In this document: piece after piece, positions 55,130 to 64,000 of the stretch
How positions within the stretch are numbered: position 1 is the first letter of the stretch
How the letters are laid out: the number at the start of each line of letters is the position of its first letter
DNA from: Bacteroidales bacterium
GTDB taxonomy: Bacteria; Bacteroidota; Bacteroidia; Bacteroidales; GCA-2748055
Direction of reading: 5' to 3'
Length of the DNA stretch: 64,000 nt
Assembly: GCA_029210585.1 (NCBI GenBank)
Contig: JARGFP010000009.1
Coordinates: 62,001 to 126,000 of the forward strand
Notes under the pieces: model-generated
What the model was told of the DNA's origin: nothing
Seen by the model: the letters and a program-made list of their open reading frames with translations, nothing else
Databases searched by the model: none
Made by a program: the position numbers and the translations under genes

Positions 55130-55351
55130 GTTATAAATATTATTATTTCTACAGGGGACTAGTTGCCTCACATCACATTAATGTTTTTATTGGTGTTCGG
55201 CGAACCGAACGTAGTGAGCTCGCGAATACCGCTTAAATAAATATATTTTGAGCAACCCTCATCGATTTGCCTTACTTTTCATTCTATATATATACATCTT
55301 CTTTTGTCATTGCTCCGTAGAAATATCTATGCCCAATGATGAGGGTTTCAT
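55130..55351 (-). repeat. Repeated leader element, copy C (with about 50-bp insertion)
   Basis: Minus-strand copy, in order: ATGAAACCCTCATCATTG at 55351, stem strands 55338-55347 and 55254-55263 (10 perfect pairs, 74-nt loop), a 47-bp insertion 55207-55253 flanked by GGTT, then GGTTCGCCGAACACC (55206-55192), a 19-nt spacer, GTGAGGCAACTAGTCCCC and ATTTATAAC ending at 55130. The loop and 3' block align with copy B. GTTCGGCGAACCGAAC (55195-55210, plus strand) adds a small hairpin at the insertion junction. Confidence 0.75.
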
Positions 55352-55389
55352 TATTCCGATGTTTTCAGGTACTGATACTTCAACCCAGG

Positions 55390-55419
55390 CAAAATTACGC
55401 CATTTTACGTAATTCTCAA
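55390..55419 (-). promoter_or_regulatory. Promoter driving element C and the small lipoprotein
   Basis: On the minus strand TTG (55417-55419) and TAATTTTG (55390-55397) are 19 bp apart. The predicted start, near 55383, lies about 30 nt before element C, giving a leader of about 285 nt. Confidence 0.7.
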
Positions 55420-55426
55420 CTTTTTG

Positions 55427-56506
55427 TTACCCTTCTGTATGCAGGGAGGATAGTTTTACAACCAGGGTCTCATCCGCTCCCGTAATGAAATTGCGGACCC
55501 TGATGTCTATCTCTTCCAAAGCGTTCTGGGCGGAGAGTTCAAATGTAAAGGAAACGCCTGGATTGAGCAAAATCTTCCTGAGCGTTTCATCGTAGACCTT
55601 GTTCACCAGGGTGATTTGAAATGGAAGTGCAGTTGTGTTGACCAGGGTGTAGGCATGTTTTCCCGTTTCTGACTTTTCCAGGTGAACGGATTCAAGGAAC
55701 AATGCATTCAGGACAGCTGGTTTCCCGATCACCTGGTTATTGTTGTATGCAGCAGTACGCCCGTTGAAGAGCGCTTCCCTGATACCCCCGGCAGATTTTT
55801 CCGTGGCAAAAACCAGCGTAAGGGGCCTGTGGTTACCGGCATCAAAATCCCGGTGCAGGAAGGGGCCATGGGCATCACTGGTGCCAAGCATGGTGAGTCC
55901 CTTTTCTTTTGCCCAGTCGACGGCTTCAGGGTAGAACTCGCCATCATTTACCACTTCGATTCCATGCAGCCAGCCCTGTTCATAGATCCAGGTGTGTTCG
56001 TCCCACCATTTCATGGTATCCGGCTGCTGGGCTTTCCAGCCCGGATGGTTCCAGGTGATAAAGGCACCCTGTCCGGCTGCCGTTTCGATGGCCACCTTGT
56101 AGTCCTGGTTCAGGAAGGGAGTGGCATCCTTGATAAATATTGCATTAAAATGGCCCGGGGGCATCCCCTTGGTGATCTCGGTTCCCGGGATAACGATAAC
56201 ACCCTTGCCATCAGCATATGCTGACGCGATCTGCCAGGAACGGTTGTAATCCGTCCTGATATCGGTTTTGTGTGGCAGGTACTCCAGGTGATCCGTGATG
56301 GCGATGGCATCCAGGCCCTCTCGCAACGCTTCGTCCACCCTGACAGTTGGCCAGACTTTGCCGTCGGAAAAAACTGTATGCAGGTGAAAATCACATACCA
56401 GTGTCTGGTATCCCGGAAGGTCAGGTATGTTGATGATCGGGCGCTCCTGGGAGTGGAGGACAGCAAGATGGGAAAATGCAATGAAAAGGAGTAAGAGACG
56501 TTTCAT
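55427..56506 (-). CDS. Exported PHP-domain phosphoesterase-like protein
   Basis: 359 residues from ATG 56506, which gives a proper signal peptide (MKRLLLLFIAFSHLAVLHSQ); an ATG seven codons earlier is less suitable. The PHP metal-site motifs are present: DFHLHTVFSDG, TDHLEYLPH, GTEITKG, TWNHPGW and GTSDAHGPF. The C-terminal about 100 residues are beta-rich. Related proteins are annotated as PHP or Sb-PDE family phosphodiesterases; the substrate is unknown. Confidence 0.88.
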   Translation of the reverse strand: MKRLLLLFIAFSHLAVLHSQERPIINIPDLPGYQTLVCDFHLHTVFSDGKVWPTVRVDEALREGLDAIAITDHLEYLPHKTDIRTDYNRSWQIASAYADGKGVIVIPGTEITKGMPPGHFNAIFIKDATPFLNQDYKVAIETAAGQGAFITWNHPGWKAQQPDTMKWWDEHTWIYEQGWLHGIEVVNDGEFYPEAVDWAKEKGLTMLGTSDAHGPFLHRDFDAGNHRPLTLVFATEKSAGGIREALFNGRTAAYNNNQVIGKPAVLNALFLESVHLEKSETGKHAYTLVNTTALPFQITLVNKVYDETLRKILLNPGVSFTFELSAQNALEEIDIRVRNFITGADETLVVKLSSLHTEG

Positions 56507-56769
56507 ATTGGGATTGTTTTCAGGCAAGTTAATTATTCTTTATAATATTTCTTGATTTGTTGGCGGTTTTGTAAGTACTTTAAACTTATTCTGCTTCTCA
56601 TAGTTTAATCACTGTGGATCGCGGGACACATCGTACAATCAGATGATGCCGGAAGGTAACTGCCGGAAAGAAGTGGAGCGAATGATTCCTTCACAGGAGG
56701 TCGAATATCGCACCTGGAGAAAAAATGAGATGTGTAGCGAATAGCAGTGTCATATATTAACTAAACAAC
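56507..56769. other. Intergenic region
   Basis: 263 bp between divergent PHP and AsmA-like genes. I see no consensus -33/-7 pair, tRNA, palindrome or plausible small gene. A purine-rich GGAGG-like stretch at 56696-56701 is not placed near a start codon. Confidence 0.4.
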
Positions 56770-59700
56770 ATGCTTGTGCAAAAGGGTTTCAAACGCATAT
56801 TCAAATGGTTCCTGAGGATATTGTTGGGGATCGTTGGGTTGCTTGTACTTTTGATACTTTTATTTTACCTGTTCCGCGGAAAAATAACCGAGAAAGCCCT
56901 GGCATATGTCAATGAAATGCAGCCGGGGGAAGTGGTGTTCGAAAAACTTAGCCTGCGGCCTTTCCTGGATTTTCCGAATGTATCCCTGCGCGTGCGGGAG
57001 GTGCAGTTCCTGGCGCCGGGCGAACCTCAAGCCGGTTCAGAACCCCTGCCTGTGCTGGATTTCAATAATATTTATGTTTCTATGGATGTGGTGCAGCTGA
57101 TCAGGGGCACCTATATGATCTCTGAAGTCCGCCTGTCCGAAGGGGTGATCAACTACACGGTGGGAGCGGATTCTGTTTCCAATGTGGAAAAAGCACTGGG
57201 CATCCTGTTTGGAGGAGAACAGGTCGATGAACCGCTTGAGCAGGCAGCTTCTCCCATCATGCTCGACCTGGAGCGCCTTGAAATACGGGACATGGTTGTC
57301 AACTACGAAGACCAGCCTGCCGGTACAGCGTTTACAATCCATGTGAACGGGCTGGAAAGTGCTTTTTCGTATGATCCCGACCTGGTCACGGCTGCGGTGA
57401 TGCTGCACAGTGAGATTCCGCTGGCACGGACCAGGACACTGACCCTCGACAAGCCCAGGTCTGTATCATTCAGCAGTGCAGTGCATTTCGACCAGGTGCG
57501 GCAACAAATTACGCTCGATCAGAGTATGCTGGACATCCAGGATGCAGTATTTAAACTTGAAGGGGCGATGGATTTGGGCGCCAGGACCCTCGACATTGAT
57601 TTTTCAGCAATCAATTCAGGAATCGACCTGTTGAATTTCCTGCTTTCAGGAGTACTGAATCTGGATGCCATCGAACAAATCGGCGACGGCAGCATACGGC
57701 TGGAAGGCAATGCATCCGGATCTTACGATACACAGTTACCGCTCATACAGATGAATGTTGTTGCGGCAGACATGGGATTCCGGGTGCATTCCATCGACCA
57801 GTCGGTTACCGGAATTGCCTTTGAAGGTGCTTTTACCAATGGCGCCCGGAAAGACCTTTCAGAGGCAGCGGTGCACCTGGAAGATTTCCATGTGGATTTT
57901 CCGAAGGGATCCCTGGATGCAGAAATACATGTGTCCAATTTGCTTGCTCCCTATGCCGAGATCCGCCTGGAAGGGGATGCGGATCTTTCGCTGATCAATG
58001 AGATCATCCGCACGGAGACAGTAAGGGATATGCACGGCAACCTCAGGATTGAAGGGGATGTCAGGGGATCTGTAGACAAGAATTCCGGCACTCTGCTGGA
58101 TAGCGCCGGCCTGCTGAAAATATACATGGATGACCTCGGATTCACACTTCCTGGTTACCAGGTACAGCACCTGGATGGAGCGATACAGGTACAGGGAAAA
58201 GTGCTCGGCGTGCAGGAGTTGGCGATGGTCGTCAACAACAACAAATTGCACCTGGAGGGAGAGGTACACAACCTGTTGCCCTGGCTGTTGGATTTTGATA
58301 CCGATCCTTCGGTCAGGCTGGCCTTCCGTGCTGATGATCTATTACCGGGACAGTTGCTGAATGATTCCTCCCTGAAGGGTCCGGTCAGGGACCTCGGTTT
58401 CCGGCTGGCTGTCAGCACCGGCGCACAGGAACTGCGCAGCGCCCTGGAAAATAAACGCATTCCCGGACTGCTGCTTGTGCTGGAGGACCTTTCCGGAACG
58501 CTGCCCGGGTATGCATCCGTTTCTGAAGGCAGGATGACCGTGCAGCTGGCGCCCGATACTGCAACGATCAGAGGACTGCATGCACGGATCGGGGAAAGTG
58601 CCTTTTCGCTTGACGCTTCATTGATCAATTACGAACGGTTTATCGGGAAAGACAGTTCGGCCATCCTGCTCCTGGACTTCGACCTCGCAGCCGACCGGTT
58701 GCTGGCCAGTGACCTGCTCACATTCGACAACCGGTTCAGCTTGCTGCCACCGCAATTCGCTACAGAGGAAATACGCGAACTGAAATTTAAAGGAAAGGTA
58801 CAGACAACAGTATCAGAGCTGTTAAAAGACAGTATATTACCAGACTTCAGGTTTATTTCGGATCAAATGCACTGGCGTCTGAAGGAATACCCGGATGCGT
58901 TCCACAACCTGGTACTGGATATTGAGCGCGTGGACAGCCTCCTGGTGCTTCGTCATTTTTCCGGTTCCATTGGTGAAAGTGATTTTAATATCCGTGCTTC
59001 GGTAATGCACCTGCTGGATACTTCACGCACCATTTCCGGGGAGGTGCAGGTCAGTTCAGTACTGCTGGACCTGGACAGGCTGCTGGCGTATTCTCTTCTT
59101 GCTGCTCCTGGTGAGGTAGCGGCTATGACGGGGTTGGCTGTGGGGGGAGTTCCGGAAAGTGGCTTAGTGGGCGGAGAGGTTGCGGACAGGGAAGATGTGG
59201 GCGGAGATGTGGTGGCACCCGATACGATCTTAAGTGTGCCGCCGGACCTTAGTATTATAGATTTCCCCGACCTGGCGCTCGAACTGGAAGTAAAAGAGTT
59301 GAGGGTAGGGGGCAATATTTTGAAGAACCTGGACGGGAGGCTGGCCACAAAGCCCTATAAGATGATTTATTTCGACCAGTTTTCTGTGCAGTCTGAAACA
59401 GGCGGATCGATGCTGGTCGACGGACAGTTCAATGTATCGGATCCCGGAATGTATATGCTGAGTGCAAATTTTGAGATTGATACGGTGAACATGAGCGATT
59501 TTGAGCTGCCGATTGCCATCGGGGATTCGGTTTATTCCCTGGAAGACAATTTCAATGGTGTGCTGAGTGCCGACGGACTGGCTGAATTTTTTATCAATCC
59601 TGATTTCTCCATCAACACCGATTACAGTACGGCCATGTTCAATGTGCGGCTGGAAAACGGCAGGGTGAAACATTTCTCTCCCCTCAGGGCGCTGGCCAGG

Positions 59701-60051
59701 TATACCGGGAACAAAGACCTCGATAACGTACAGTTCGGACTACTCCGCAACAGCTTTACACTGATGAACGGGGCGGTCCAGGTTCCGTTGATGAGCATCG
59801 AGTCCACTCTGGGACTGATTTTGCTCGAAGGGGAACAGCACCTGGATGGCAATTTCCTGTACCTGGCACGCGTACCTGTCACCCTTGTACGCGGTACCGC
59901 ATGGAACATGCTTACTAATCAGCAGAATAAGCAGGCCGAAGAGGGAGAGGTGCAACAGATGCGCGCCCAGAAGTTCCTGCTGGTCACGATCTCCGTTAAG
60001 GACGGGGCCGAGGAGGTGAAGATCGGTGACAAGCGTGACCAGTTCAGGTGA
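56770..60051 (+). CDS. AsmA-family envelope protein
   Basis: 1093 residues. A transmembrane helix at about 16-36 follows a basic N-terminus, then a very long beta-rich periplasmic part typical of AsmA/TamB-like lipid-transport bridges. The AsmA N-terminal domain pattern (VNEMQPGEVVFEKLSLRPFL) and C-terminal AsmA_2-like region (LEDNFNGVLSADGLAEFF, then LRALARYTGNKDLDNVQFG) are recognisable. A Gly/Val-rich linker occurs around residues 790-825. A role in phospholipid transport to the outer membrane is inferred from the family. Its last 8 bp overlap the convergent lipoprotein gene. Confidence 0.88.
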   Translation: MLVQKGFKRIFKWFLRILLGIVGLLVLLILLFYLFRGKITEKALAYVNEMQPGEVVFEKLSLRPFLDFPNVSLRVREVQFLAPGEPQAGSEPLPVLDFNNIYVSMDVVQLIRGTYMISEVRLSEGVINYTVGADSVSNVEKALGILFGGEQVDEPLEQAASPIMLDLERLEIRDMVVNYEDQPAGTAFTIHVNGLESAFSYDPDLVTAAVMLHSEIPLARTRTLTLDKPRSVSFSSAVHFDQVRQQITLDQSMLDIQDAVFKLEGAMDLGARTLDIDFSAINSGIDLLNFLLSGVLNLDAIEQIGDGSIRLEGNASGSYDTQLPLIQMNVVAADMGFRVHSIDQSVTGIAFEGAFTNGARKDLSEAAVHLEDFHVDFPKGSLDAEIHVSNLLAPYAEIRLEGDADLSLINEIIRTETVRDMHGNLRIEGDVRGSVDKNSGTLLDSAGLLKIYMDDLGFTLPGYQVQHLDGAIQVQGKVLGVQELAMVVNNNKLHLEGEVHNLLPWLLDFDTDPSVRLAFRADDLLPGQLLNDSSLKGPVRDLGFRLAVSTGAQELRSALENKRIPGLLLVLEDLSGTLPGYASVSEGRMTVQLAPDTATIRGLHARIGESAFSLDASLINYERFIGKDSSAILLLDFDLAADRLLASDLLTFDNRFSLLPPQFATEEIRELKFKGKVQTTVSELLKDSILPDFRFISDQMHWRLKEYPDAFHNLVLDIERVDSLLVLRHFSGSIGESDFNIRASVMHLLDTSRTISGEVQVSSVLLDLDRLLAYSLLAAPGEVAAMTGLAVGGVPESGLVGGEVADREDVGGDVVAPDTILSVPPDLSIIDFPDLALELEVKELRVGGNILKNLDGRLATKPYKMIYFDQFSVQSETGGSMLVDGQFNVSDPGMYMLSANFEIDTVNMSDFELPIAIGDSVYSLEDNFNGVLSADGLAEFFINPDFSINTDYSTAMFNVRLENGRVKHFSPLRALARYTGNKDLDNVQFGLLRNSFTLMNGAVQVPLMSIESTLGLILLEGEQHLDGNFLYLARVPVTLVRGTAWNMLTNQQNKQAEEGEVQQMRAQKFLLVTISVKDGAEEVKIGDKRDQFR

Positions 60052-60697
60052 GGTCAGATAGCTGTAATATAAATTTTTTAAATTTTCTTCTGTTCCTTTT
60101 TTTCAGGGGCATCTCCATGACTTCGTTGTCGATATAGATCCTGAATACAGGCGTGTCAGTTGCGGCAATTTTTTGCAGTAGGCCGACTTCAGGAACAAAT
60201 CTCATCTGCATTAACTGGAAAGTATCATGACTACTGGTTGTGGTATAGGTTGTAGTGGTTTCTGAGACCTCTTTTTCAGGATCATCGGGATCATCTGAAC
60301 TGGATGTGGATGTTTCAGCACTTGTGGAGGAACCTCCCTGCTGGTACATCTTCATTACCTTGTTTACGGATGCGATCCTGACTAGCTCGTCAGATGTTTT
60401 TATATACAGGGCCGGTTCGGTTTCATAGGCCCTTACACCTGTTCTGATGCCGACATCCAATGTTAATGTATCTTTCCCTTTCTCCTGTTGGGCGTAATAA
60501 TATTTAAATGTTACAGCATAATCAGCTATGTTCAGCAGGCCATTTCTTTTTTCGTCGGAATATGCTTTTAATTCCTGGTTAAGTTTAAGGGTGGTCTGTT
60601 GCTTGAATGGATCATCATGGATGAAAATCTTGTTGTTTGATCCACATGATGTCATGATGATCGTGGCTGCTAGTAATAATGGGATGTATGTTTTCAT
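60044..60697 (-). CDS. Lipoprotein of unknown function
   Basis: 217 residues from ATG 60697; the longer frame to 60838 lacks a signal sequence. The N-terminus MKTYIPLLLAATIIMTSC is a clear lipoprotein signal (C18). The mature part has mixed strands, then a Ser/Thr/Asp-rich linker (STSAETSTSSSDDPDDPE) and a basic C-terminus (KKRNRRKFKKF). I do not recognise the family. It is divergent from the SNF2 gene and overlaps the AsmA-like gene's end by 8 bp. Confidence 0.75.
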   Translation of the reverse strand: MKTYIPLLLAATIIMTSCGSNNKIFIHDDPFKQQTTLKLNQELKAYSDEKRNGLLNIADYAVTFKYYYAQQEKGKDTLTLDVGIRTGVRAYETEPALYIKTSDELVRIASVNKVMKMYQQGGSSTSAETSTSSSDDPDDPEKEVSETTTTYTTTSSHDTFQLMQMRFVPEVGLLQKIAATDTPVFRIYIDNEVMEMPLKKRNRRKFKKFILQLSDLT

Positions 60698-60836
60698 GTT
60701 TATAGGAATGATTGATAATCTCAAAATGTATGCCACGTCTTTCAAATGGTGCATCAAGAATTTTTTGTCAATACTTTGATTTGTCATGACTATTTCCCAA
60801 ACTTGTAGTTTGTCTTTTGTTGAAGTTACTGCGTAC

Positions 60837-63764
60837 ATGAAAAAATATTTTTTTGCACTGGGTTATATCCCGCATCGTTTATGGGGAACGATCCTGATCC
60901 CGCAATTGCTGGAGCGGGATGAGACGCTTCCATATTATGTGACGGGCGAGATCCTGCTGAAAAACGAGGATGCACTGTCCTACCGCAGGCTTACTCCCAT
61001 GCAGAAGGAGGCAGTGAACTTCATCGATGAGTACAATGACAAGCAACTGCACCGGCTTTTTTCGAAGAAGAAATCCGTGAAGGAGTTCATGGATACCCTT
61101 GAGGCTGCGACCATTAAGGAGCATATTCGGCCCTATATCGAAAAACGTCTGCACAAGGTGCTGAAGATCGCCGTGGAAAACAACTTCACGGTTTTCTTCA
61201 AGGAGAAATCCCGGCAGAATGTCTTCACCGACGATTTCCTGGTGTTGCACAAGCGCCATGCAAAACCATTTTTCAGGTTCAAAAGGACACCTGAGGAAAC
61301 GTTATACAAGCTATCTATTTTACGGGACAATGTACCTGTGGACCTGATCCATGAGGAAGCTGCGGTGATCAGTCATTCCCCCGCTTCGGTCCTGCTTGGG
61401 AAGGATGTCTATTTTGTTGATGATATTGATGCCTTGAAGCTGACTCCGTTTTTCTCAAAGGAATATGTGGCTGTGCAGAAAAGATTCGAGGAGAAATACT
61501 ACAAATCCTTTGTGGCCAATACCCTGAAAGAACACGATGCAGTGGAGACCGGTGGTTTTGAAGTAAATGAGACCGGTGCGGAAAAGGAAGTGTTCCTGTC
61601 CCTGGAATCCGGTATCAGCAAGGACCCGGTCTGGATCGTTACCCTGAGATACAACAACTACAGGATCTATCCCGCTTCCACCCTGCAACGGTTTGTCAAT
61701 TTCCATAATGAGAATGACCAGTTTGCATTCGACCGGTTCAGCCGGGATTTGGAATGGGAGGAGGAACTGGAAGTGGCCTTGGAGGAGATTGGCCTGAAGA
61801 GCCGGGACCGGAATGTGTATACTTTAAGAAAACGGTCAGGTGAAACTGCGCAGGATAAAGTATATGAGGCGGTTAAGTTTACAAATGATCATTATAATTT
61901 TCTGACGGAAAAGGGGTTTGTGCTGCAACAGAAACTGGAACGGGAGTACTCCCTGCGTACGGTTGTATTGACCATGGAATCGAAGGAAAAGGAAGATTGG
62001 TTTGACCTCTATGCGACGATACGATTCGGGGAATACAGCATTCCTTTTGTAAAGCTGCGGCGGCACATTCTGCACAATGAGCGGTTGTATGAACTGCCCG
62101 ATGGAACTTTCGCGGTGATCCCGGAGGAATGGTTTGCCCGCTACAGGGCCGTGTTTGAATTCGGACAAATCGATAAGGAGACACTCAGGATCCACAAGCA
62201 GCATTTTTCACAGGTGGATGAAGCGCTGAGAAAAAAACATGCTTCCACGATCGACCACCTGGAGAAGCTGAACCGGATGGACGGTTTGCCGGCAGTTGCA
62301 CTTCCCAGGGGATTGAAGGCAACACTTCGAAGCTACCAGGCGGAAGGATTTGCATGGCTGTGGCTGTTGCAGGAAAACGGGTTTGGCGGTTGCCTGGCGG
62401 ATGACATGGGGCTCGGGAAGACACTCCAGGCCATTGCGGTGCTGCAGCTAAACAAGGAAATGCGGGTGGCACGTACGCACGAGGACACACCTGATCGTGG
62501 ACAGCTCTCCCTGTTCGCATCTGAAGCGGAGTCACCCACTTCGTTGGTGGTGGTCCCTGCCTCGATCATTCAGAACTGGGAGAACGAGATACAGCGCTTT
62601 GCGCCTTCGCTGAAGGTGATGGCACACGCCGGGATCAACCGGAAGCGGGACGCCGCTGATTTCAGGTATTTCGATGTGGTGGTTTCGAGTTATCATACCG
62701 TTCGACAGGATATTGATTTCCTGGGTGAATATACCTTCCTGTATGTGATCCTGGATGAGAGCCAGATGATCAAGAATCCGCATTCGAAATTGTACCGGGC
62801 CATGACCGAGCTGCAGGCAAAGCAAAAGCTGGTGGTGACCGGTACACCCATTGAAAACTCCCTCACGGATCTCTGGTCGCAGATCAATTTCGTCAATGAA
62901 GGACTGCTGGGCAGCCTGAACTTCTTCAAAAAGCGATTTGTAAAGAGCATTGAAAAGAAGAAGAACAAGGACCAGGAACAGCGCCTGAAAGAGCTGATCA
63001 ACCCTTTTATCCTGCGCAGGACCAAGGACGAAGTGGCGAAGGAGTTGCCACCATTGTACGAGCAGTACCGGTACTGCAGTATGACCGATGAGCAGAACAG
63101 GATGTACGAGGAAGAGAAATCGACGGTGCGGAACAACCTCCTTGAGAACCTGGAGGAGATTGGCCTGGAGCGTTCTGCCCTGATGGTGCTCAAGGCACTG
63201 ACACGGCTGCGGCAGATCTCCAATCACCCCGTGATGGTAGAGGAAGAGTACGAATATGGTTCGGGGAAGTACGACGAAGTATTCCGTAACATTGAGAATG
63301 TAGTGATGGAAAAGCACAAGGTGCTGGTCTTTTCATCATTTGTGAAGCACCTTCGGTTGTATGCACATCACCTCGATGAACTGGGGTGGAAGTACGCCTG
63401 GCTTTCCGGTTCCTCCACGGACCGGCCGCAGCAGGTGGAGAAGTTTCAGAACGACCCTGACTGCAGGGTGTTCCTGATTTCACTGAAAGCCGGGGGGGTG
63501 GGACTGAACCTGACAGCAGCAGATTATGTATTTATCCTGGACCCATGGTGGAATCCGGCAGCAGAGATGCAGGCGCTGAACCGGGCCCACCGGATCGGGC
63601 AGGACAAGAGCGTGTTTGTGTACCGCTTTATCTCCAGTCAGACCGTGGAAGAGAAGATCCAGCGTTTGCAGGAACGTAAGTCGGAACTCGCTAAAACCTT
63701 TGTCACTTCCAACAACCCATTGCGGGACATGAAGAAGGAGGAAATACTCGATTTATTCACCTAA
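60837..63764 (+). CDS. SNF2/SWI2-family helicase (RapA/HepA-like)
   Basis: 975 residues from ATG 60837; an in-frame ATG at 60786 would add 17 residues. The N-terminal about 480 residues are family-specific. The two RecA-like domains follow: motif I LADDMGLGKTLQAI, motif II DESQ, motif III VVTGTPIENS, then motif V LKAGGVGLNLTAADYV and motif VI QALNRAHRIGQ. It is an ATP-dependent DNA translocase; possible roles are transcription recycling, chromatin remodelling or defence, but no methylase or nuclease gene is adjacent, so a defence island is not supported. Confidence 0.93.
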   Translation: MKKYFFALGYIPHRLWGTILIPQLLERDETLPYYVTGEILLKNEDALSYRRLTPMQKEAVNFIDEYNDKQLHRLFSKKKSVKEFMDTLEAATIKEHIRPYIEKRLHKVLKIAVENNFTVFFKEKSRQNVFTDDFLVLHKRHAKPFFRFKRTPEETLYKLSILRDNVPVDLIHEEAAVISHSPASVLLGKDVYFVDDIDALKLTPFFSKEYVAVQKRFEEKYYKSFVANTLKEHDAVETGGFEVNETGAEKEVFLSLESGISKDPVWIVTLRYNNYRIYPASTLQRFVNFHNENDQFAFDRFSRDLEWEEELEVALEEIGLKSRDRNVYTLRKRSGETAQDKVYEAVKFTNDHYNFLTEKGFVLQQKLEREYSLRTVVLTMESKEKEDWFDLYATIRFGEYSIPFVKLRRHILHNERLYELPDGTFAVIPEEWFARYRAVFEFGQIDKETLRIHKQHFSQVDEALRKKHASTIDHLEKLNRMDGLPAVALPRGLKATLRSYQAEGFAWLWLLQENGFGGCLADDMGLGKTLQAIAVLQLNKEMRVARTHEDTPDRGQLSLFASEAESPTSLVVVPASIIQNWENEIQRFAPSLKVMAHAGINRKRDAADFRYFDVVVSSYHTVRQDIDFLGEYTFLYVILDESQMIKNPHSKLYRAMTELQAKQKLVVTGTPIENSLTDLWSQINFVNEGLLGSLNFFKKRFVKSIEKKKNKDQEQRLKELINPFILRRTKDEVAKELPPLYEQYRYCSMTDEQNRMYEEEKSTVRNNLLENLEEIGLERSALMVLKALTRLRQISNHPVMVEEEYEYGSGKYDEVFRNIENVVMEKHKVLVFSSFVKHLRLYAHHLDELGWKYAWLSGSSTDRPQQVEKFQNDPDCRVFLISLKAGGVGLNLTAADYVFILDPWWNPAAEMQALNRAHRIGQDKSVFVYRFISSQTVEEKIQRLQERKSELAKTFVTSNNPLRDMKKEEILDLFT

Positions 63765-63880
63765 CTAAAAAGTACGTAGATCAACTAAAAAAGCAGTTAT
63801 CAGGTTTCAAGTCGTGGGTTGCTTAATATAGTAGAATATCAGCATGCTGTTTTACTCCTGGTGAAGATGCCGGCGTTGCA

Positions 63881-64000
63881 TTATTTCAGAAAATCATCTA
63901 CTTTTCGGTAGGCAGCGATTACTGCCTTTTCACCCTCAGCACCTCCTTTTGAGTTCCCGTGTTCCATGCCAACGATCCCTTTGAATCCTTTGTCGTAAAT
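63881..64000 (-). CDS. Hydroxypyruvate isomerase-like TIM barrel protein, C-terminal end
   Basis: Only the last 39 codons are in the window; the gene continues to the right. The fragment GIVGMEHGNSKGG followed by a final helix and DDFLK matches the C-terminus of xylose-isomerase-like/hydroxypyruvate isomerase proteins. The stop is at 63881-63883. The 116 bp to the SNF2 stop hold no feature I can identify. Confidence 0.65.
   Translation of the reverse strand: MYDKGFKGIVGMEHGNSKGGAEGEKAVIAAYRKVDDFLK

Noticed and set aside
60837-63764. SNF2 gene as part of a phage-defence island
   Set aside because: Neighbours are an AsmA-like protein, a lipoprotein and a sugar isomerase; no nuclease, methylase or other defence gene is present.

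Overview
The window is bacterial chromosome from a member of the Bacteroidota, most likely an anaerobic or facultative member of the Bacteroidales/Marinilabiliales side of the phylum. The evidence is the promoters (-7 TAnnTTTG with a -33 TTG about 19-20 bp upstream), the YceD-rpmF-plsX-fabH run, the split ATP synthase operon (atpZ-atpI-like-atpB-E-F-H-A-G in one place, atpD-atpC in another), a short 81-residue epsilon subunit, an atpB with a long His-rich exported N-terminus, a DUF2723 protein, TlpA-type thioredoxin lipoproteins and FtsX-type permeases. No phage, plasmid, IS transposase or CRISPR array is visible; this is mostly core genome with some lineage-specific genes.

Layout. 1-6150: a blaR1(partial)-blaI pair with its operator/promoter, folA, then a divergent hydCBA operon for a trimeric NADH-linked [FeFe]-hydrogenase preceded by a very good Rex-type palindrome. 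6200-12450: a sulfatase, a scar where the tails of two divergent genes (a LuxR-type regulator and a polytopic membrane protein) are joined after both lost their 5' halves, tRNA-Val(GAC) with promoter and terminator, a class IV aminotransferase and a large FtsX-type permease. 12450-21750: a stand-alone receiver, YceD/DUF177-rpmF-plsX-fabH, bactofilin, then the F0/F1 operon with a 15-bp perfect hairpin after atpE. 21750-34820: nitrogen metabolism. carB and carA lie on the minus strand but are separated by an antiparallel arginine/proline cluster (argR, GNAT, argG, proC, argE-like, argH, proB, proA). Two ArgR-box palindromes spaced 21 bp lie just upstream of argR.

34830-49000: TlpA-like protein, polyprenyl synthase, DUF2723 membrane protein, an SUI1/YciH factor overlapping a large HExxH-propeller-barrel protein, an LEA14-like lipoprotein, a TonB-like protein, a GT9 glycosyltransferase, a hydrolase-like protein lacking its Ser nucleophile, atpC and atpD. 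49000-64000: a barrel-like protein, a GH16-fold protein without catalytic glutamates, gamma-glutamyltransferase, SLC13/RCK transporter, a tiny Cys-rich lipoprotein with a long leader, secreted PHP phosphoesterase, AsmA-like protein, a lipoprotein, an SNF2 helicase and the C-terminus of a hydroxypyruvate-isomerase-like gene.

The most unusual signal is a roughly 130-220 bp element present three times: twice in tandem in the 363-bp gap between proB and proA, and once on the other strand as the leader of the small Cys-rich lipoprotein gene. Two copies have the same 10-11 bp stem closing a 71-74 nt loop with one compensatory base-pair change, and all three share a conserved 3' block followed by an AT-rich stretch that ends at an ATG. 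It looks like a structured leader RNA or a mobile leader/MITE; I do not recognise it as a named family.
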